Origin: Ifrita kowaldi
Taxonomy: Eukaryota; Chordata; Aves; Passeriformes; Cinclosomatidae
DNA length: 64,000 nucleotides
NCBI GenBank assembly: GCA_013398055.1
Contig: VZRS01007545.1
Span: 434,001-498,000, forward strand
Reading direction: 5' to 3'
Shown here: one piece after another, positions 1-13,276 of the stretch
Numbering within the stretch: the first letter of the stretch is position 1
Layout of the letters: every line of letters begins with the position of its first letter
Position numbers and translations under genes: made by a program
The notes under the pieces: generated by a model
Told to the model about the DNA's origin: nothing
What the model saw: the letters and a program-made list of their open reading frames with translations, nothing else
Databases searched by the model: none

Positions 1-3000
1 ATTGTAAAAAACTCAAACCAAAAAAACTTGACAAGCAAACGAAAATTGTCTACACATGTGTCTACACACGTATATGTATATCTCCATGTTATGGGTTTGT
101 ACAGAGACATGATTTTGTTTCAAATGGTCTGACAGTAGATGAGTCATAAGCATCTGCAAGGCATTATTTTAAAGGCATGTTGAAGTGGATCTTTCAGGGT
201 GGTTGGATTGGCTTCTTGGGCAATAGTGTTACAAACATCCCCTCTCCATTAATATGCTAATAAAATTAATGAAACACTATGAGACAATTTTAAGTTGATA
301 CTTAAGAGTAGTTTTGTTCAGTTTAGTAATATTGTTCTGGAAATGCAGGTGACAGTACTTAATTCTGTATCAGTATTTGTTCTGACATAGATAAAGGACT
401 TCTGTAATAGTTATATGCAGCAAACAATGTACTTAAGTAAAGACTGACAGTGGAAGAACAAGGTGAATAGACCAGATGTGAATACAGAGTTATGCATAAT
501 ATAATATGCTTTTATAGGTTACTCTGAACACTGATCCCTTTCCTGTGATAAATTACAAGGTGTAGGAAAATAATCTTTTTCATCTTTTGAAAAAAAGAAG
601 TGATATTGCCAACATAGGTTCTGCAGCAGCATTGCATTGAAGCCTATAATAATGCTGACTTGGTCCCAGTTTATAGCAGAGTCCACAGCATGCTATGCTT
701 TTATTCATCCCACAGCGAGTTGAAGGCAGGCTATACACCTGTCTGTTAAACAAATACACCAGCTTTCATTTAATAACAGCTCGAAATGACTGCTAAGTAG
801 AACTACTATAATGCTATTAATATGCTTCTAGTTAGTATTATGTTTTGACAGAGCAAAATAAGGAAATCTTAAGATGATAAAATGAATTCAATTTAACAAG
901 TTTTTATCTTGAGAACAAAGTAAAAATAGATTATTCTGATCATTAGGTAACTTTAATATGCCTTCATATGAAAAGTTTTGGCACAATATTTCAGTGAGCT
1001 GAAATTTAATACATAGGAGAATTGCGTAATAGTGGTAAACAGACTATAGAATAAGTCTAGACAGGCAAGTCTTGTTTTATCTTCTCCCATTAACTGTGCT
1101 TCAAGAACAAGAGAGCTCAGCATATGATTGCACTATTGATTTAAATGCTTAGAGTTGTGCAATCAATACTATATGAAGTCATAAATGGAAAGAGGTCATA
1201 TCAGCATCTATAAGGGCTTGGGAGTATTATTTTTGTTTTTCATAGATAGCGTTGATTGTGCTGCTAAAAGAATTTGTGAATTTATCCTGGCAGGTGATTT
1301 GAAGTACTGACTTCATTAATATAGTATTTGTTTCTTATTCTTTTTTCTCTTTAACCAGAATTAAAGATTTAATTGAGATTACAATGATGCAAAATTAGTG
1401 TTTTTGCATATATATAGGGACAGGCATACCTGGGGAGCACTAAAACTGGACCTGTGAGAAATGCTTGAGAATCCATAGTTCCAAATTGATGAAAAGAAAT
1501 GGATACTCTCATGAAGTATAGCAGTTTCTTGATCTGAACTTTGGTGTGGACTTACTTTTTAGTGACGCTTGAATTCTGACAACTTGGTTAAATGCTATCT
1601 TCTGTACTTGTGATCAGGAATTAGTTTTAAATATTAAATTCTTTAAAGATTTTGTCACTGTTTAATTTACATGTATATTTTCTCATTTTTGAAATACTTC
1701 ACTATGTTGGTGCAGGATTTACATGCTAACTGGGATGTAAATGTAATGGCAGATCTACTGTGTTAAAGCTGTGTCTCAATTTGTAAATGAAAAGCAATGC
1801 CTCATTTTTAGGAAGGTCGCATTTTCTTTTTTTCTTTTTATTTTAATGGCCTGAAACTTCTCCAAATTATTTTGCTGTGCCACTCTTCAAACTGACATGT
1901 CCATTCTCTTCTGACCTCTTACAGATTTATTTATGTATGTATTTTGGAAAAGCTTCAGAAACTAACTTTGGATTAAAGTAGTTCTTTCCATTTCATATAG
2001 AAACTGAATTCAGTTGCCATAGTAGGATTTTGGACTCAATGATGTGTTATAAATGCATGGGATGAAACCGATGCATATGAACTTGAGAACTGTAGTGAGT
2101 GAAATGAGTTTATGCCACCAGCAGACTAAATATGGAAATACACATTTACCAATGTGAGACAGTTATTTTATAAAGTAATCATCCCTAACCTGTCAATCCT
2201 TTTCTTGAAGGAAGCTTACCAAGTGCACTTTAAAATCTGGGAACTTAAAATTCACAACTGCTGCACACAAAAGTCCACAGTTTCAGTGCCCAGGTTTGTT
2301 TTGTGTCTTATTCTAATTTTTCCTCTGATTTCAATCTCTCACCCTTGCACACTAGAGCAGTTAATAGTCTTAAGAGTTTTCAATGTGCTTCATACGTAAT
2401 GACTCTCTGCACGCAGTTTCCTAAATAATTATTATATCTTTTAAGCTGAAAAAAAGAATTCAATTATGCTCAATATTGTCTTAGTGCAAGCCACAATGTA
2501 GCATCCTCTGCTGCTTCTCCTGTGCTTCATCATAAGGCCATGGGTTGAATTTCATTAGCTCTGTGACCTGATGGGAAATTAATTGTCTGAAAAATGTTCT
2601 TAGCTTTTCCTTCGATGGACAAGGCAATGTTATCTCTAGAAACAGCATGAGGAAAGAGGTTGAGGAAAGAAAGCAGAAGGGAAACAGGCATTCCATTTTA
2701 GCAGGAGTCTCTTCTTGTGCTAGGTTAAACATAACAGTACATCTGGGAAGAACATTTTCCAACCTCCATTAAGCTTGGCATTTCTTTTCTTTTTTTAAAA
2801 AATTAAATTCTGACCCATTTATAGATATCTGTAGTCCAAACGTTTGACTTTACTTCTCAACTGTAAATAAATATCATTAAAAAATTATATTTTTTCCTAT
2901 CAAAATTATTATTCTTACATTGAATTATTATTCTTACATACATAGAGTGTATCCTTACACTCTTATTAACTTGTGAGATTTCATACATATTTGTATTTGT

Positions 3001-3757
3001 TCTGAGAACAGATTTAAAATAGTTGTAGTTATGTCATAAGAGAACAATTACGAATATAAAGAGAGGGAGACAGCTACATTTTAGGGGACAAAGGTTATGT
3101 ATGTGATATAGCAACACACTCATAAAAGTGTTTTTGTTAGTACTTGCTTCCATCAAATTTTGGACCTGTCTCTTGATACCGATAAAAGGTTATAAACTTT
3201 ATTTAATCTTGAATCTCTCATTCAAATGAGTAGTTTTGCTGATGAGAAAAGATCTGCTCAGTAAGCAAGAGCCGATAATAAAGACTGTAGAGTTTGCAGT
3301 AACCTTCATAAAAATCTTGCAGTCTTCCAGAGAAAGTATTAGGCTTGATATCTGTGTCTGCAGTATCTGTGCTCAGAGATAACAAAAATATTTTATGACT
3401 CAACACGTAAGTGACCATAGGTTATTTGGCCTTGTGCTTTGGTCTGAAACCAGCATATTTCATGACTAGAAAAGTATTTCCTGAAAGAAAGAAATACCCA
3501 TCTATTCAGACATATAGGAAATATAAGATTTCCCTACATATAAGAAACTTTAGAAACGTGGCAGCTAATCAATACGAGAGATTAAGCCTATGGATCTGCC
3601 AGAACTGTTTTTCTGTTTGGAATTTCTGGGACTGCTTCAGGGCTTTGAATTCCCCCTTCCTGGATGGTTCCACACCCAGAAGCTCAGTTTTGATTAGGGT
3701 TTTTTGATTCCTTTTGGCTTTCCAGTTTGATAGTTTCTCATTACCAAGTCACAGCTT
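1..3757. other. Intronic sequence without recognised element
   Basis: AT-rich sequence. Open frames are at most 98 codons and look random. The one local structure I can point to is a perfect 17-bp direct repeat (AATTATTATTCTTACAT) at 2904-2920 and 2923-2939. I recognise no transposon or gene. Confidence 0.6.
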
Positions 3758-3762
3758 CAAAG
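3758..3762. repeat. Target-site duplication, left copy (CAAAG)
   Basis: CAAAG lies directly before the TG that opens the LTR, and the same five bases lie directly after the CA that closes it at 4596-4600. The sixth base outward differs (t versus a), so the duplication is exactly 5 bp. A 5-bp duplication is usual for ERVL-type (class III) retroviral integrases, while 4 and 6 bp are commoner for ERV1 and ERVK. Confidence 0.8.
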
Positions 3763-4595
3763 TGTCTTGGTTTGAAAGACAGGTGTCTGTCCAGGAGGGC
3801 AGGGGCCTCCCCTGAAATGGAAAATGCAACCCCCCTTCCCTCTGAATTATTATAATTTTGAAATTAAGGGGGCTTTCAGGCAAAAGATATAAGGGTTAGG
3901 AATAACAGTTCTTTACTAATATATATAACAAGGCAAACAAACAACAGTAACTCTGGCAGTAACAGCAAACAGAACCACAAACCCAGTGCCAGTCTCTCTT
4001 GGCCGCAGGCCACAGGCACTCTTCCTCTGGTGCAGTTCTGCTCACAGCCGGCAGGCCCGGGGTCCCGGGGAGGGGGAATGGACGAAAAGCTTCACAAAAC
4101 CTTCCGGGCAGCTGATCCTGGTGTCTGGCCGGACCCTTGGGAACAGCAGGCTGGGACAACAGAGGCGAGCACAGATTCCAGATGGCAGACAAGGACCCCC
4201 CGAGGTCTTGGCTGGTAAAGGGTGTGCAGGGCTACAGAGTAGCGAAGGATCAGAGCGGCGGCAGAGGCAGGGCAGCCACAGCCTGGCTCCCAGCGAGCAG
4301 GGGGAGGGGGGCTCCGGAATCCCGGGGTTTCTCAGGTAGAAGGAAAGCAGCCGAAAAAACAGAAAAACCTCCAGTTCTGACGAATTGCTTCTCCGCCCGG
4401 CCAGCACCAGCAGTCCCGACTGTACTCACACCCAGGTGAAAGACGAGGAGTCCGAGGGACCCCCCCGCCCTCTGTGGCGTGATCCTTTGTTTCGCTTAAG
4501 CACCCAGCAATTTATCGTCCTGCCAACATTATGGGGAAAATTCTTTAAGAGGAAAAAAAAAACGAAACAGAAGGGGAACTCCCAAAACCCCAACA
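3763..4595 (-). mobile_element. Solo LTR of an avian endogenous retrovirus
   Basis: This 833-bp GC-rich block starts TGTCTTGGTTTGAAAG, ends in CCCCAACA and is flanked by CAAAG on both sides. No gag, pol, env, primer-binding site or second LTR follows, so it is a solo LTR left by recombination between two LTRs. I recognise the terminal sequence as a very common passerine LTR family. Minus orientation is preferred because read that way it begins TGTTGGGG and carries an AGTAAA poly(A)-signal variant followed by AACTGTTATTCC near its 3' end. The overlapping open frames of 62-121 codons here are GC-driven and not genes. Many intact CpGs suggest a fairly young insertion. It is antisense to CSMD1. 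Confidence 0.85.
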
Positions 4596-4600
4596 CAAAG
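4596..4600. repeat. Target-site duplication, right copy (CAAAG)
   Basis: This is the right-hand partner of the CAAAG at 3758-3762. It follows the terminal CA of the LTR directly and so fixes the right boundary of the insertion. Confidence 0.8.
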
Positions 4601-4832
4601 TTTCTAAGGTATTCATAGTAAGTCTAGTGTGCTGTAGACACAATGTTTTTTATTTAGGACAGTGACAAAGAAGTAACATGTAAAGGGAGCCAGTCCTTTC
4701 TGTAAAGGGTCCTACTGCAAGCAGGAAACACCTGAACAACCTCCACCTGTAGTTTCTTGCCACCAGATGTGCAAGATCTTCAGAGAGCGGAATACATGAT
4801 CCAATTCAAATGATCTTGTGCAAATATCAGGG

Positions 4833-4956
4833 ACAGGTTGGATGGAGCATGGAGCAACCTGGTCTAGTGGAAGATGTCCCTGCCCATGGCAGGGGGGTGG
4901 GAATTACACAATCTTTAAGGTCCCTTCTAACCTGAGACATTTTAAGATTCTATGAA
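4833..4956 (+). mobile_element. CR1 LINE, 3'-terminal fragment
   Basis: The sequence matches the CR1 3' untranslated region: GGTTGGATGGAGCATGGAGC, then GCAACCTGGTCTAGTGGAAG, then a TCCCTGCCCATGGCAGGG stretch and CTTTAAGGTCCCTTCTAACC. It ends with one copy of the CR1 terminal octamer (ATTCTATGA). It is 5'-truncated like most CR1 copies, which retrotranspose from the 3' end. The orientation is sense to CSMD1. Confidence 0.88.
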
Positions 4957-7900
4957 ACCTATCAAATTACTGTGAATTTCTGCATGTCATCTGGAGCATG
5001 CCTAACCCCTTTATCTAAGTGTATCACTCTCCTAGGTTCTTACTTGATAATTTTCAGTATTTGGTTATCAGAAGGGGCCAGGCCTTCTACTGGCGAGGAG
5101 ACAATTAGAGACAAATCCCCTTTCCTGCACAGATGAATAACTCACACCACTGCTTCAGATACCAAAAAAGTTATGTACATGGCAATTTTAGTGTTAATAT
5201 TTGGACCGAGGCACCACAATATTCATTATATGCACACTGCTGCAGAATTCCATGTAGTCTGCAAAGCCATGGCTTATATCTACTGTGAAAAGAGTGGTGT
5301 GTAATGCACCAAATATCTTTGTCTTTACCCTCTGTTTTTCACTCTATGTTACAATGGCCAGATGGTGTCACAAAATTTATGGAATTTGGAAAGAGGAAAA
5401 AAAAAGCTTGGAAAGCTCTTTTAAATCTGGAGGAAGCACAGATTGTTTCCACCCTTTTATCATTAATGGGACAGCAAAGCTCAGCATCTTTCCTATAATC
5501 CTGAATACATAAGAGACTTGAGTATGCATAAGGGATTTTCACATTACTATTTTTGTAAACAATGCATTTATGCAGCTTTTCTGATGCATGGAATAAATTT
5601 TCAAACCTAGAATAGTGAGATACAGTTGAGAAGAAAGCTCTCACTTAAACAACTTGATCACAATCTTTCTATACAAAACATGATCAATACACAGAACAAT
5701 AGGATTTAACTTAAAAAATCAAAGTGAACATCAAGGAGAACATAAGAATAGGCTTTTATATCCCCTTACAACTCAAAGTAGTTGCTTCCTATATTAAAGA
5801 CTGATTTGTAAATTTTGCAACCCTAAAGGATGAGCAGTGATTAATCACTTCCTCATCCTTGTGTCCCTGTTTAGTTTCATTTAGTTTCATTATTATGGAA
5901 AGAAAAAATTGCCGAGTTGTTTCTCTTCTGTTTATTCCTGGGCTTTCAGAAGTTTGCTTTTTTGCTGATACTTTTTTTCTTAGCTGTTGAAATTCATACA
6001 TTTCTCATACTGTCAAAATAAATATGCTTTGACAGAATTGTGGTGATCTTAATGCCTAACTGTAGTATATAGTTTCTGGCAATATAATTTAATAAGCAAT
6101 TTCTTTTTGACGTCAATTACAAAATATTCTTACAAATCAAAAGAGAAGATCTGGAATGATTTCCGTCATGAAAAGCCTATAGAACTCTTTTACATGTGAA
6201 AACCATTTTATAAATGCAATTTTTGCTTCCAACATAGTCCTGAAAGTATTTGTGTATATATGTATACTCATATGGATACATTATATATATAAATATGTAC
6301 ATTTTTAGCAAATCTACTACTGCTCCTATTAAAAAGTTAAGTTGCTCAGAACTTAACTCAGTTGCTGCAGCTGTGGTATGCCTTCACAGGGTTGAAGCCA
6401 AGGGGTAAAACTATTCTTCTTTTAAAGATTACAGACTAGAAAAAACACAGTACTTTAAAATACAATTAATACAGACTTTCAACTTCTCCCATCAAGGGAG
6501 AACTCTCTCCTTAGTTCATTAGACTAAGGCTAATATAAGAGCAAATAATATTTTTTTTTCTCAACATTAAAGAATATTTATTTATATGTACATTTTTCTA
6601 GAGGGAGTTCTGATAAATGTTTTGTCTATTTACTTACATGAAGGAGACCTAGAATTCTAAAATTAGAATTAAACATATTTATTTTGCTTTAAATTAAACC
6701 TATTACTGCTGGTTTCCCAGCAAATAAAGATTTGTAAGGATTTCCCTTTCAATTTTAATGTACTTAGCAATCAATTTGGTCTCTGTAATTTAGGAAAATA
6801 ATAACTAATCTTTTGGTGTTAATTCCTTTTGATAGAATGCTTATAATTTCTGGTGAGAAAATGATCTGTAGAAAATTGTTGTCAGGGTTTGTATATCAGA
6901 TAAAATTAATTCATTATATAAATTTCACAGAGCCTAGAGAAGTGCTAAAATGTTTTTCAACAGTAATGGGTCAATTCCATGCTCAAATTGAGCATAAGAG
7001 GTTTCCTAGAGGGAGGAATGGAATGACTTGTCTTTTCTAAGTTTGATGCATAGTTAAATGTATTGCTGAGTTGGAAAGGTGAGGTGGTATTTAGCATCTC
7101 ATCAGGTAGCCATGTAAGAATTAGACATCTAGTCTGATCTCAGTTTGTTCAAAAGACAATGGAGAATGACATTTATAGGTGATTCATATCTTTGTAAAGT
7201 TTATACCTAAGATAAAATTGAATGATTCACACTTCTAAAATTCTCATCTATCTCTAAAATGGGAGCCTTGATGACTAGGTTGGATTACATGACTAATCTT
7301 GGGTGGTTAAAGTTAAGTAGGAGTAATCCTGTCCACAACAATTTTACATATAAGCATAATCTGACATCGCTAAGCATAATCACTTCTAGAAAACTGTGCT
7401 ACTGAGTTCAGAGGAAGAATCAAGTTTGTGTCAGAGTCACATGTTTATAACTGACCACCACTCAGTGAAGTTTGAAGAATGTTCTCCAAACCAGTGATGG
7501 AAAAAAGAAAACATGTACAACAGGTCTGTATGTTGAGGAAGGCCTTAAGGTGTTGTAGGATGTGGTCAGTTGGTCTGATAGCTGTAAAATTTGGAGATGG
7601 AAGAAGACTGAAGTAATTTAGAGGCAATATCTTTAGAATATGTTGCAGATGAGGAAGAAATTGTGCTTGCAGATTAAATGATACATGATAAAGAGAAAAC
7701 ATTGCTCATGGGAGAGTTTGAATTTTGTGGAATAAAACAGGGTTGTTAAGTTTAAAATGAGACTTCTTATATTTTCCGTATCGCATATTTGCACATGTTC
7801 TATTTTCATTAGAAAACCAAACAAAAGCAAATCAAAGCAAAAACCTGACATATTTTAGTCTCTAGGGTATGGATGAAAAGTAGAAAAAAAGGAAAAATTG

Positions 7901-8402
7901 TCAGGAAAATTTGCTTACTAGTCATATATATTTAGGGTTTGTTTCTAAAGCTTTTTTTTCTAGGCAGCTATGAATAAAAGTGAGGTTGAATACTCAGGGT
8001 GTCTTTTAAAAGACCTCATTAATGACTTAGGCAAGTATATGAAAATCATGTATGCTTCAGAGTGGAACTACTTTATGTTGATCTGAAAGTACATTACAGA
8101 CATGAAGGGTAGCTCTAGGAAATCCTTTGTAAGTAGAAATGCTAGACAGCTGAGTACCACACTGCTCTCCCTTGGAAGTACGGGCACTTTGTCTTGCAAT
8201 ACCAGCTGAGGCATTCCAAACATTTTACATTTTTGTAATTGTTGATTTGTTTCCAGATTTCTTCAATTGAAACCCAGCTAGTGGGGCAAAGGCCTAGATT
8301 TTATCCTGGATCTCAGATCTTCTACATTCTGTCTTGGATAATCATTAGCTAAAATTCAGAAATTGTTCAGGAAGAAGACTTGAATCCTGGTCTTCCAACA
8401 GT
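4957..8402. other. Intronic sequence without recognised element
   Basis: AT-rich sequence with short TA-rich simple sequence around 6252-6297. Open frames are at most 101 codons. The stretch at about 7080-7330 has a texture that could be an old interspersed repeat, but I cannot name a family. Confidence 0.5.
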
Positions 8403-9046
8403 GTGATGAAAGAGCAGCCCTACAGAGAAGGATTTAGGATACTGGTGGGTGCAAAATTGGACATTACCTGGCAGTGTGCCCTTGCAGTCCAGAAAACCAA
8501 CCTTTTCCTGGGCTGCAGCAAAAGAACAGGTTGAGGAAGGTGATATTGCTCTTATGATGCTCCACCTGAATGCTGCATCTGAGCACCGGAGTCCTCAGGA
8601 CACAACATGTATTTGTTAGAGCAGGTCCACAGGAGGGCCACGAAAATTATTAGGGGGCTGGAGCATGTCTCCTATGAAGATAGGCTGAGAAGGTTCAGGT
8701 TGTTCACCCTGGAGAAGAGAAGGCTCTGGAGAGAATTTATTGTGGCTTTAAGCCTCCTTGAAGTGGGCTTATTAAAATGAGAAAGACTTTTCACCAGAGC
8801 CTGTAGTGACAGGAAAAGGGGTGATGGTTTTAAATTGAAAGATGGTGGATGTAATGGAAGAAATTTTTTATTATGAGAGTGGTGAGGCAGTAGAACAGAT
8901 TTCCCAGAGAAGCTGTGGCTGCCCCATCCCCGGAAGTGTTCCACGCCAGATTGGGTGAGATTTTGAGCAACAAAGTAGGAGATGTCCCTGCCCATGGCAG
9001 AGGGGTGGACTAGGTAATCCCTTCCGGGTCAAAGCATTCTGTGAAC
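8403..9046 (+). mobile_element. CR1 LINE, 3' half with internal decay
   Basis: This is a 5'-truncated CR1. From left to right it shows the ORF2 C-terminal region (GCAGTCCAGAAAACCAACC, GGGCTGCAGCAAAAGAACAG), the conserved GCAGGTCCACAGGAGGGCCA segment, TCTCCTATGAAGATAGGCTG, a CACCCTGGAGAAGAGAAGG segment, then the 3' UTR with CCCTGCCCATGGCAG and a worn terminal octamer (CATTCTGTGA). Small internal deletions and frameshifts mean no usable protein remains. The orientation is sense to CSMD1. Confidence 0.9.
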
Positions 9047-12000
9047 TTATACTTCTGCTTAATTGTCACTGGAGTCATTGCCTCATAGATTTCCTCCAGT
9101 ACAATATTTTGAAAAGTATGGATCTGCTTAATTAAGAAGCTTTGGTCAACTAGACCTCATCTGGTTTTTGAGGCAGTTGCCTAAACTCTATAGAGGGAGC
9201 AGAATTTTTTGCATACTTTTCCACAATATTTAATGAATGCTACAATCCTGGCAGATTTCTCTTTGTGGGGAACTTTCAATCCCTCTTTAGAGGAGCCTGA
9301 ATATGTAATAAGTCTACTTGTATAAATTTTCAATCGTAGTAAAGATCAGAATTTGGAAAAAGTGAAGCAGCAAAATTGCAATTACCTAACTAAAAGTTCT
9401 AGATTTTCTTTTCAATTACCTGCTACTCTTTTAAGTAGCTTATTTGGATGCAGAAGAATAAACATGTTTTTTAGGAGAGAACTATAATGACATTGAACTG
9501 GAGAATGTTTACAAAGTAAGAGAAGTGGTTAAGTAATGGAAGGAGACTAGATATGAAAGAGAGAATTTAAAAAGTATGAATATTTGATCATACTACTATT
9601 GTCAACATGCATAACTAAAGAAGTACCATCTAAGTTTATGTATTTTTTATGTTTTTATTTTTAATGGGCTTAAGGCATATATTTATGATTTTTCTCAGAC
9701 TTTTAAAAACAAAAAGTAACAAAAAAACTAACAAATCTTTTGCTTTTCTTTGTCACAGCCTTTGCCTATGGATCTAGTTCTTTCTCCCACTTATTCTAGT
9801 TCAGTGTTTCATAGTTTTTTCCAGTCTATGAGTGGAGGGAGTATATGTGTGTGTGTGTAGCACTCTTGTACACTATGGTGACTTTTGGAAAAACACCCCC
9901 TCTTCCTCTCTATGATACCATACTTCTCTCCAGTCCAGAGCAACTGGAAGCATGCAGCACAGAGAAGTCACTGACACATCGTGAGTCTGGGCTTCAATAC
10001 GTGCTATTAATGTGTGAGGGTGAGGTACATACACTCACTGTTCAGTCCCAGAAACCACATGGAGCCTTAGCATACTCCCTGAGGAAGGAATCAGTGGACA
10101 TATTGTCTGTTCTAAAACTAGAATTCAAACACAAAATATGTTGTCACAACTGACTCTAGCTGAACTATATTTTCATACAGATAGCAGAGACATACAGTGA
10201 CTCCATCTCCCAAGTCCATTTTAACACAGAAAAGATACTATTTTCCTTTAGTTTTGAATTTTTTTCTGAAGTAGCACTAGAAAAAGAAATGGATATTATA
10301 TTAGCATACCCAAGAGAAATAATAAATTTTAATATTGGTTGAGGAACTGGGAGAAAATAGCCTTAAAACATGTCATGCCACTCTTGTAAGAAATGGTGCA
10401 ATTCAACAAAATAATGAGCACCAACAGCAAGTGCAATACAAAAATGTCATCACTGCATTTATCCTTGATGAATACTGTATGAACTCAAATCAAAATATTT
10501 GTATGAATAGAATTTCATTGAAAAAAGCTTTCATCTGCAACTAGTTTTAATGCTAAATAGGACCAGAAAACATCTGTATGCTAGTACAAAAATTCACTAG
10601 TCAGGTTAGTAAGAACATAGCACTGTTATCCTGGACAGGAAATCAGGACCTTCTGACTTGAAACATTAAAAAATACTGAAACTGAAAAAAGTCAAAATGC
10701 TGCACTTACTAAAGCTTTCTTTATTTTCAGTCTGAAATGTAAATGGTTTTTTTTACAAAAGAAACAGATTATCAGGTCTTATATATAAGCTAAATCTGCA
10801 GGAATATATCACCATCACATGCCTGCTTATTTTAGAAACACCGATTCACCCAGATTTGTTAATTGCACCCATCTCTCTTGTTTGCTGTTCTGTGCAAATA
10901 TTTTTATCTTTGTAAGAGGTGAGCTCCTGTCTCTACTCTGGGCATACGTTGATTTCACAGTTCTGACCACACATCTTGTGTACAGCTTAAGGAAAATCTG
11001 TCTGCTAAGGATCAAAACTAGTTCTGTTCAAGTGCTTTGTCAACCATTTCAGTCACTACCCTTTCAGAAAGGTAAATATTTTCAAGAATGCTATATGTGA
11101 AAACAGTGGTCTCATGGAAATTTTTGGTTCAAGGAATATCTTCCCACCTTGAAAACCCAGTATTTCAAGGTTTCAGACAAGTTTTCCAACTGTGAAGTTA
11201 CTATTATCCAATTATTTCACAACCTGCTTAATTGGCTGATTGAAGAACTGACCTGTTGTACCAAAAACTTAGGTCTTTTATGAGAAAAATGTGTGTTTTT
11301 TCTCTATTATTCATAAAACATTTTGTCTTTGTGGGGAAAGACTTTCAGAAAACCTACTGTGGTGTTTAACTAAACAATTTTTGTGGCCTTCTGCAACTTG
11401 CTGGTAGTCCAGCTAGTCTAGCAAAGAAATTATATCATTCTCATGTGAATGGAAACATCCCAAAAGAAATTTCCAAGGTCATTCTACAACTCACGGTGTC
11501 TGTAAATGCATCAAGATGGCATATTTGGAAGATTCAGCACAAATTAGGCATGATGATGCAAACTAAAAGATGATGTTTAATGAACAGGGTCTGTGAAAAT
11601 CAAGGACCAAACTATTATATTCTTACAAACTATTGTTTCTTACTGAACAGAAAGCATTTCTTCCTCATAAGTTATTGCTCAGTATACTCTCATGCTTCCT
11701 ACTGGGACAAACAATAATAAAAAAGTTTTACACAAATATTGGGTCTGCCAAAGCTGACATAGTATGAACGCTTGATGGGAAATTGGAAAATCCTCTTCGT
11801 TATAAATGTGTGATTTAAGACATTCAGTAATAGCTACTACCACTCTTAATATTGATCAGCTACTATAACTGTTGATCAGCCTGACTATTAATAATGCTTC
11901 TTTTTGTTTGGCAAAAAAAAAGACAAAGGTCTTAGAAAGAAAGGGGAACCAATGTAGTTAGCTCTGTTAATATTTTCCATGAAGGCAATAAAAGCAAAGG

Positions 12001-13240
12001 CTAAGAATGGCTAATATTCTCCTTAATAATGTGCAGCTTGTTAGTGCCTTTCAATGAAGAAGAGAGCAAAAGTGTTAAAACAAAAACAATAACTGGATGT
12101 TATTCAGAATCTGACATGGATAACCTTTGATGCTTGGAGGTCTATCCCTCCTCAGTGGTACCTCCCACTCGGTAGATCTGACCTAAGTCCAGAGTCTGGT
12201 ATATTGTATATGTCACTGACTAATAGCAGATGTCTAGAAAAACTAAGAATGTAAGCATATTTTAAAAGATACTTCTAGGTCTGTGTGTCTGAGAAACTTG
12301 GTAATTCAGAGGTTTATATTTCCTTTTAAAATGATCTGAATGTATCTTCCATTCTTTTTTTTTTTTCTTTTGCTAATTTCCCTTTTGCTTCAGTCACACT
12401 GCTTTCTTGTTGAAAGGAGTTCCACTGTTTATTGGTGCACTAGGTGAAAATATGTCTCCTTTTGGTTTGGACTTAGCAGCAGAAGGAGTGTTTTGAGGAA
12501 TAAAAAACAGGACAGGAGAATACTTTTTCTTACTCCTATGATGCTGTGGACCTCTCCCAGCTTCACTCTCAGCAGTCTCTTTTGCAGGCTGAAAGATCAA
12601 AGTCTATTTAGGCTCCCTGTGCAGAAGATATTTCCTGCTTTTCATCATCCTTATAATTCTTATTTACATCTTTTCTGACAAGATTGTGGGTTTAAACTTG
12701 TGTACAGAGTAGTGCAGATTAGACAATGAGGTTATGCAGGGTTTAATGTCAGTTCTGTTTGTTTCCTCTAATAATTTTAAGCATTCTGCTGACTTTTGAC
12801 TCTCATAGTTTTATGAACAAATTACTCCAATAGTCTAGTCCAATCACCCCGTGATTGTTCTCCTGAGTTCTAATAGGTACATTGGAACCCATTGCTATGT
12901 GTGCAAAATTCACAGCATTACTGTACCTGTGCCAAAATGGAATTTCTCAGTATCATGAAGTCTTCCTGCAGCTCTTCACATAGCAAAAGCAAGTGAAATT
13001 GCAGCTAAATTCAGTATCTATTCTGTCCATCATGCAACTGAACAGCCAAATAATCTGGAAAAAGATTTAACAAATGTAGTTAACAGACCTCTGCCCTGCA
13101 CTTTCTTTGATTACTAGTAATGTATACAGGGCTTTGCCTCAGAAGCATAGAAATTGCAAAGTAATTGCTAGAGTATCATTAAGAAGATCAGATTAAAGAG
13201 TAAGTAATAAAATGTCATTGCCAAAGAAGCATTTGAAAAT

Positions 13241-13276
13241 GAAAGGAAGGGAAGGAAAGAAGGAAGGAAGGAAGGA
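13241..13276. repeat. Purine tetranucleotide microsatellite (GGAA/AAGG)n
   Basis: An almost uninterrupted purine run on the + strand. It starts with irregular GAAAGGAAGGG units and ends in four clean GGAA-type units. Copy number is probably polymorphic. Confidence 0.85.

Noticed and set aside
3896..4618. Cluster of overlapping open frames on both strands (62-121 codons)
   Set aside because: They lie almost wholly inside the GC-rich solo LTR, where stop codons are rare. No retroviral protein or other domain is recognisable.
7080..7330. Possible old interspersed repeat
   Set aside because: The texture seems repeat-like, but I cannot name a family or define ends.
9845..10153. 102-codon + strand frame
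   Set aside because: Several frames of this length are expected by chance. It starts in a TG simple repeat and shows no domain.
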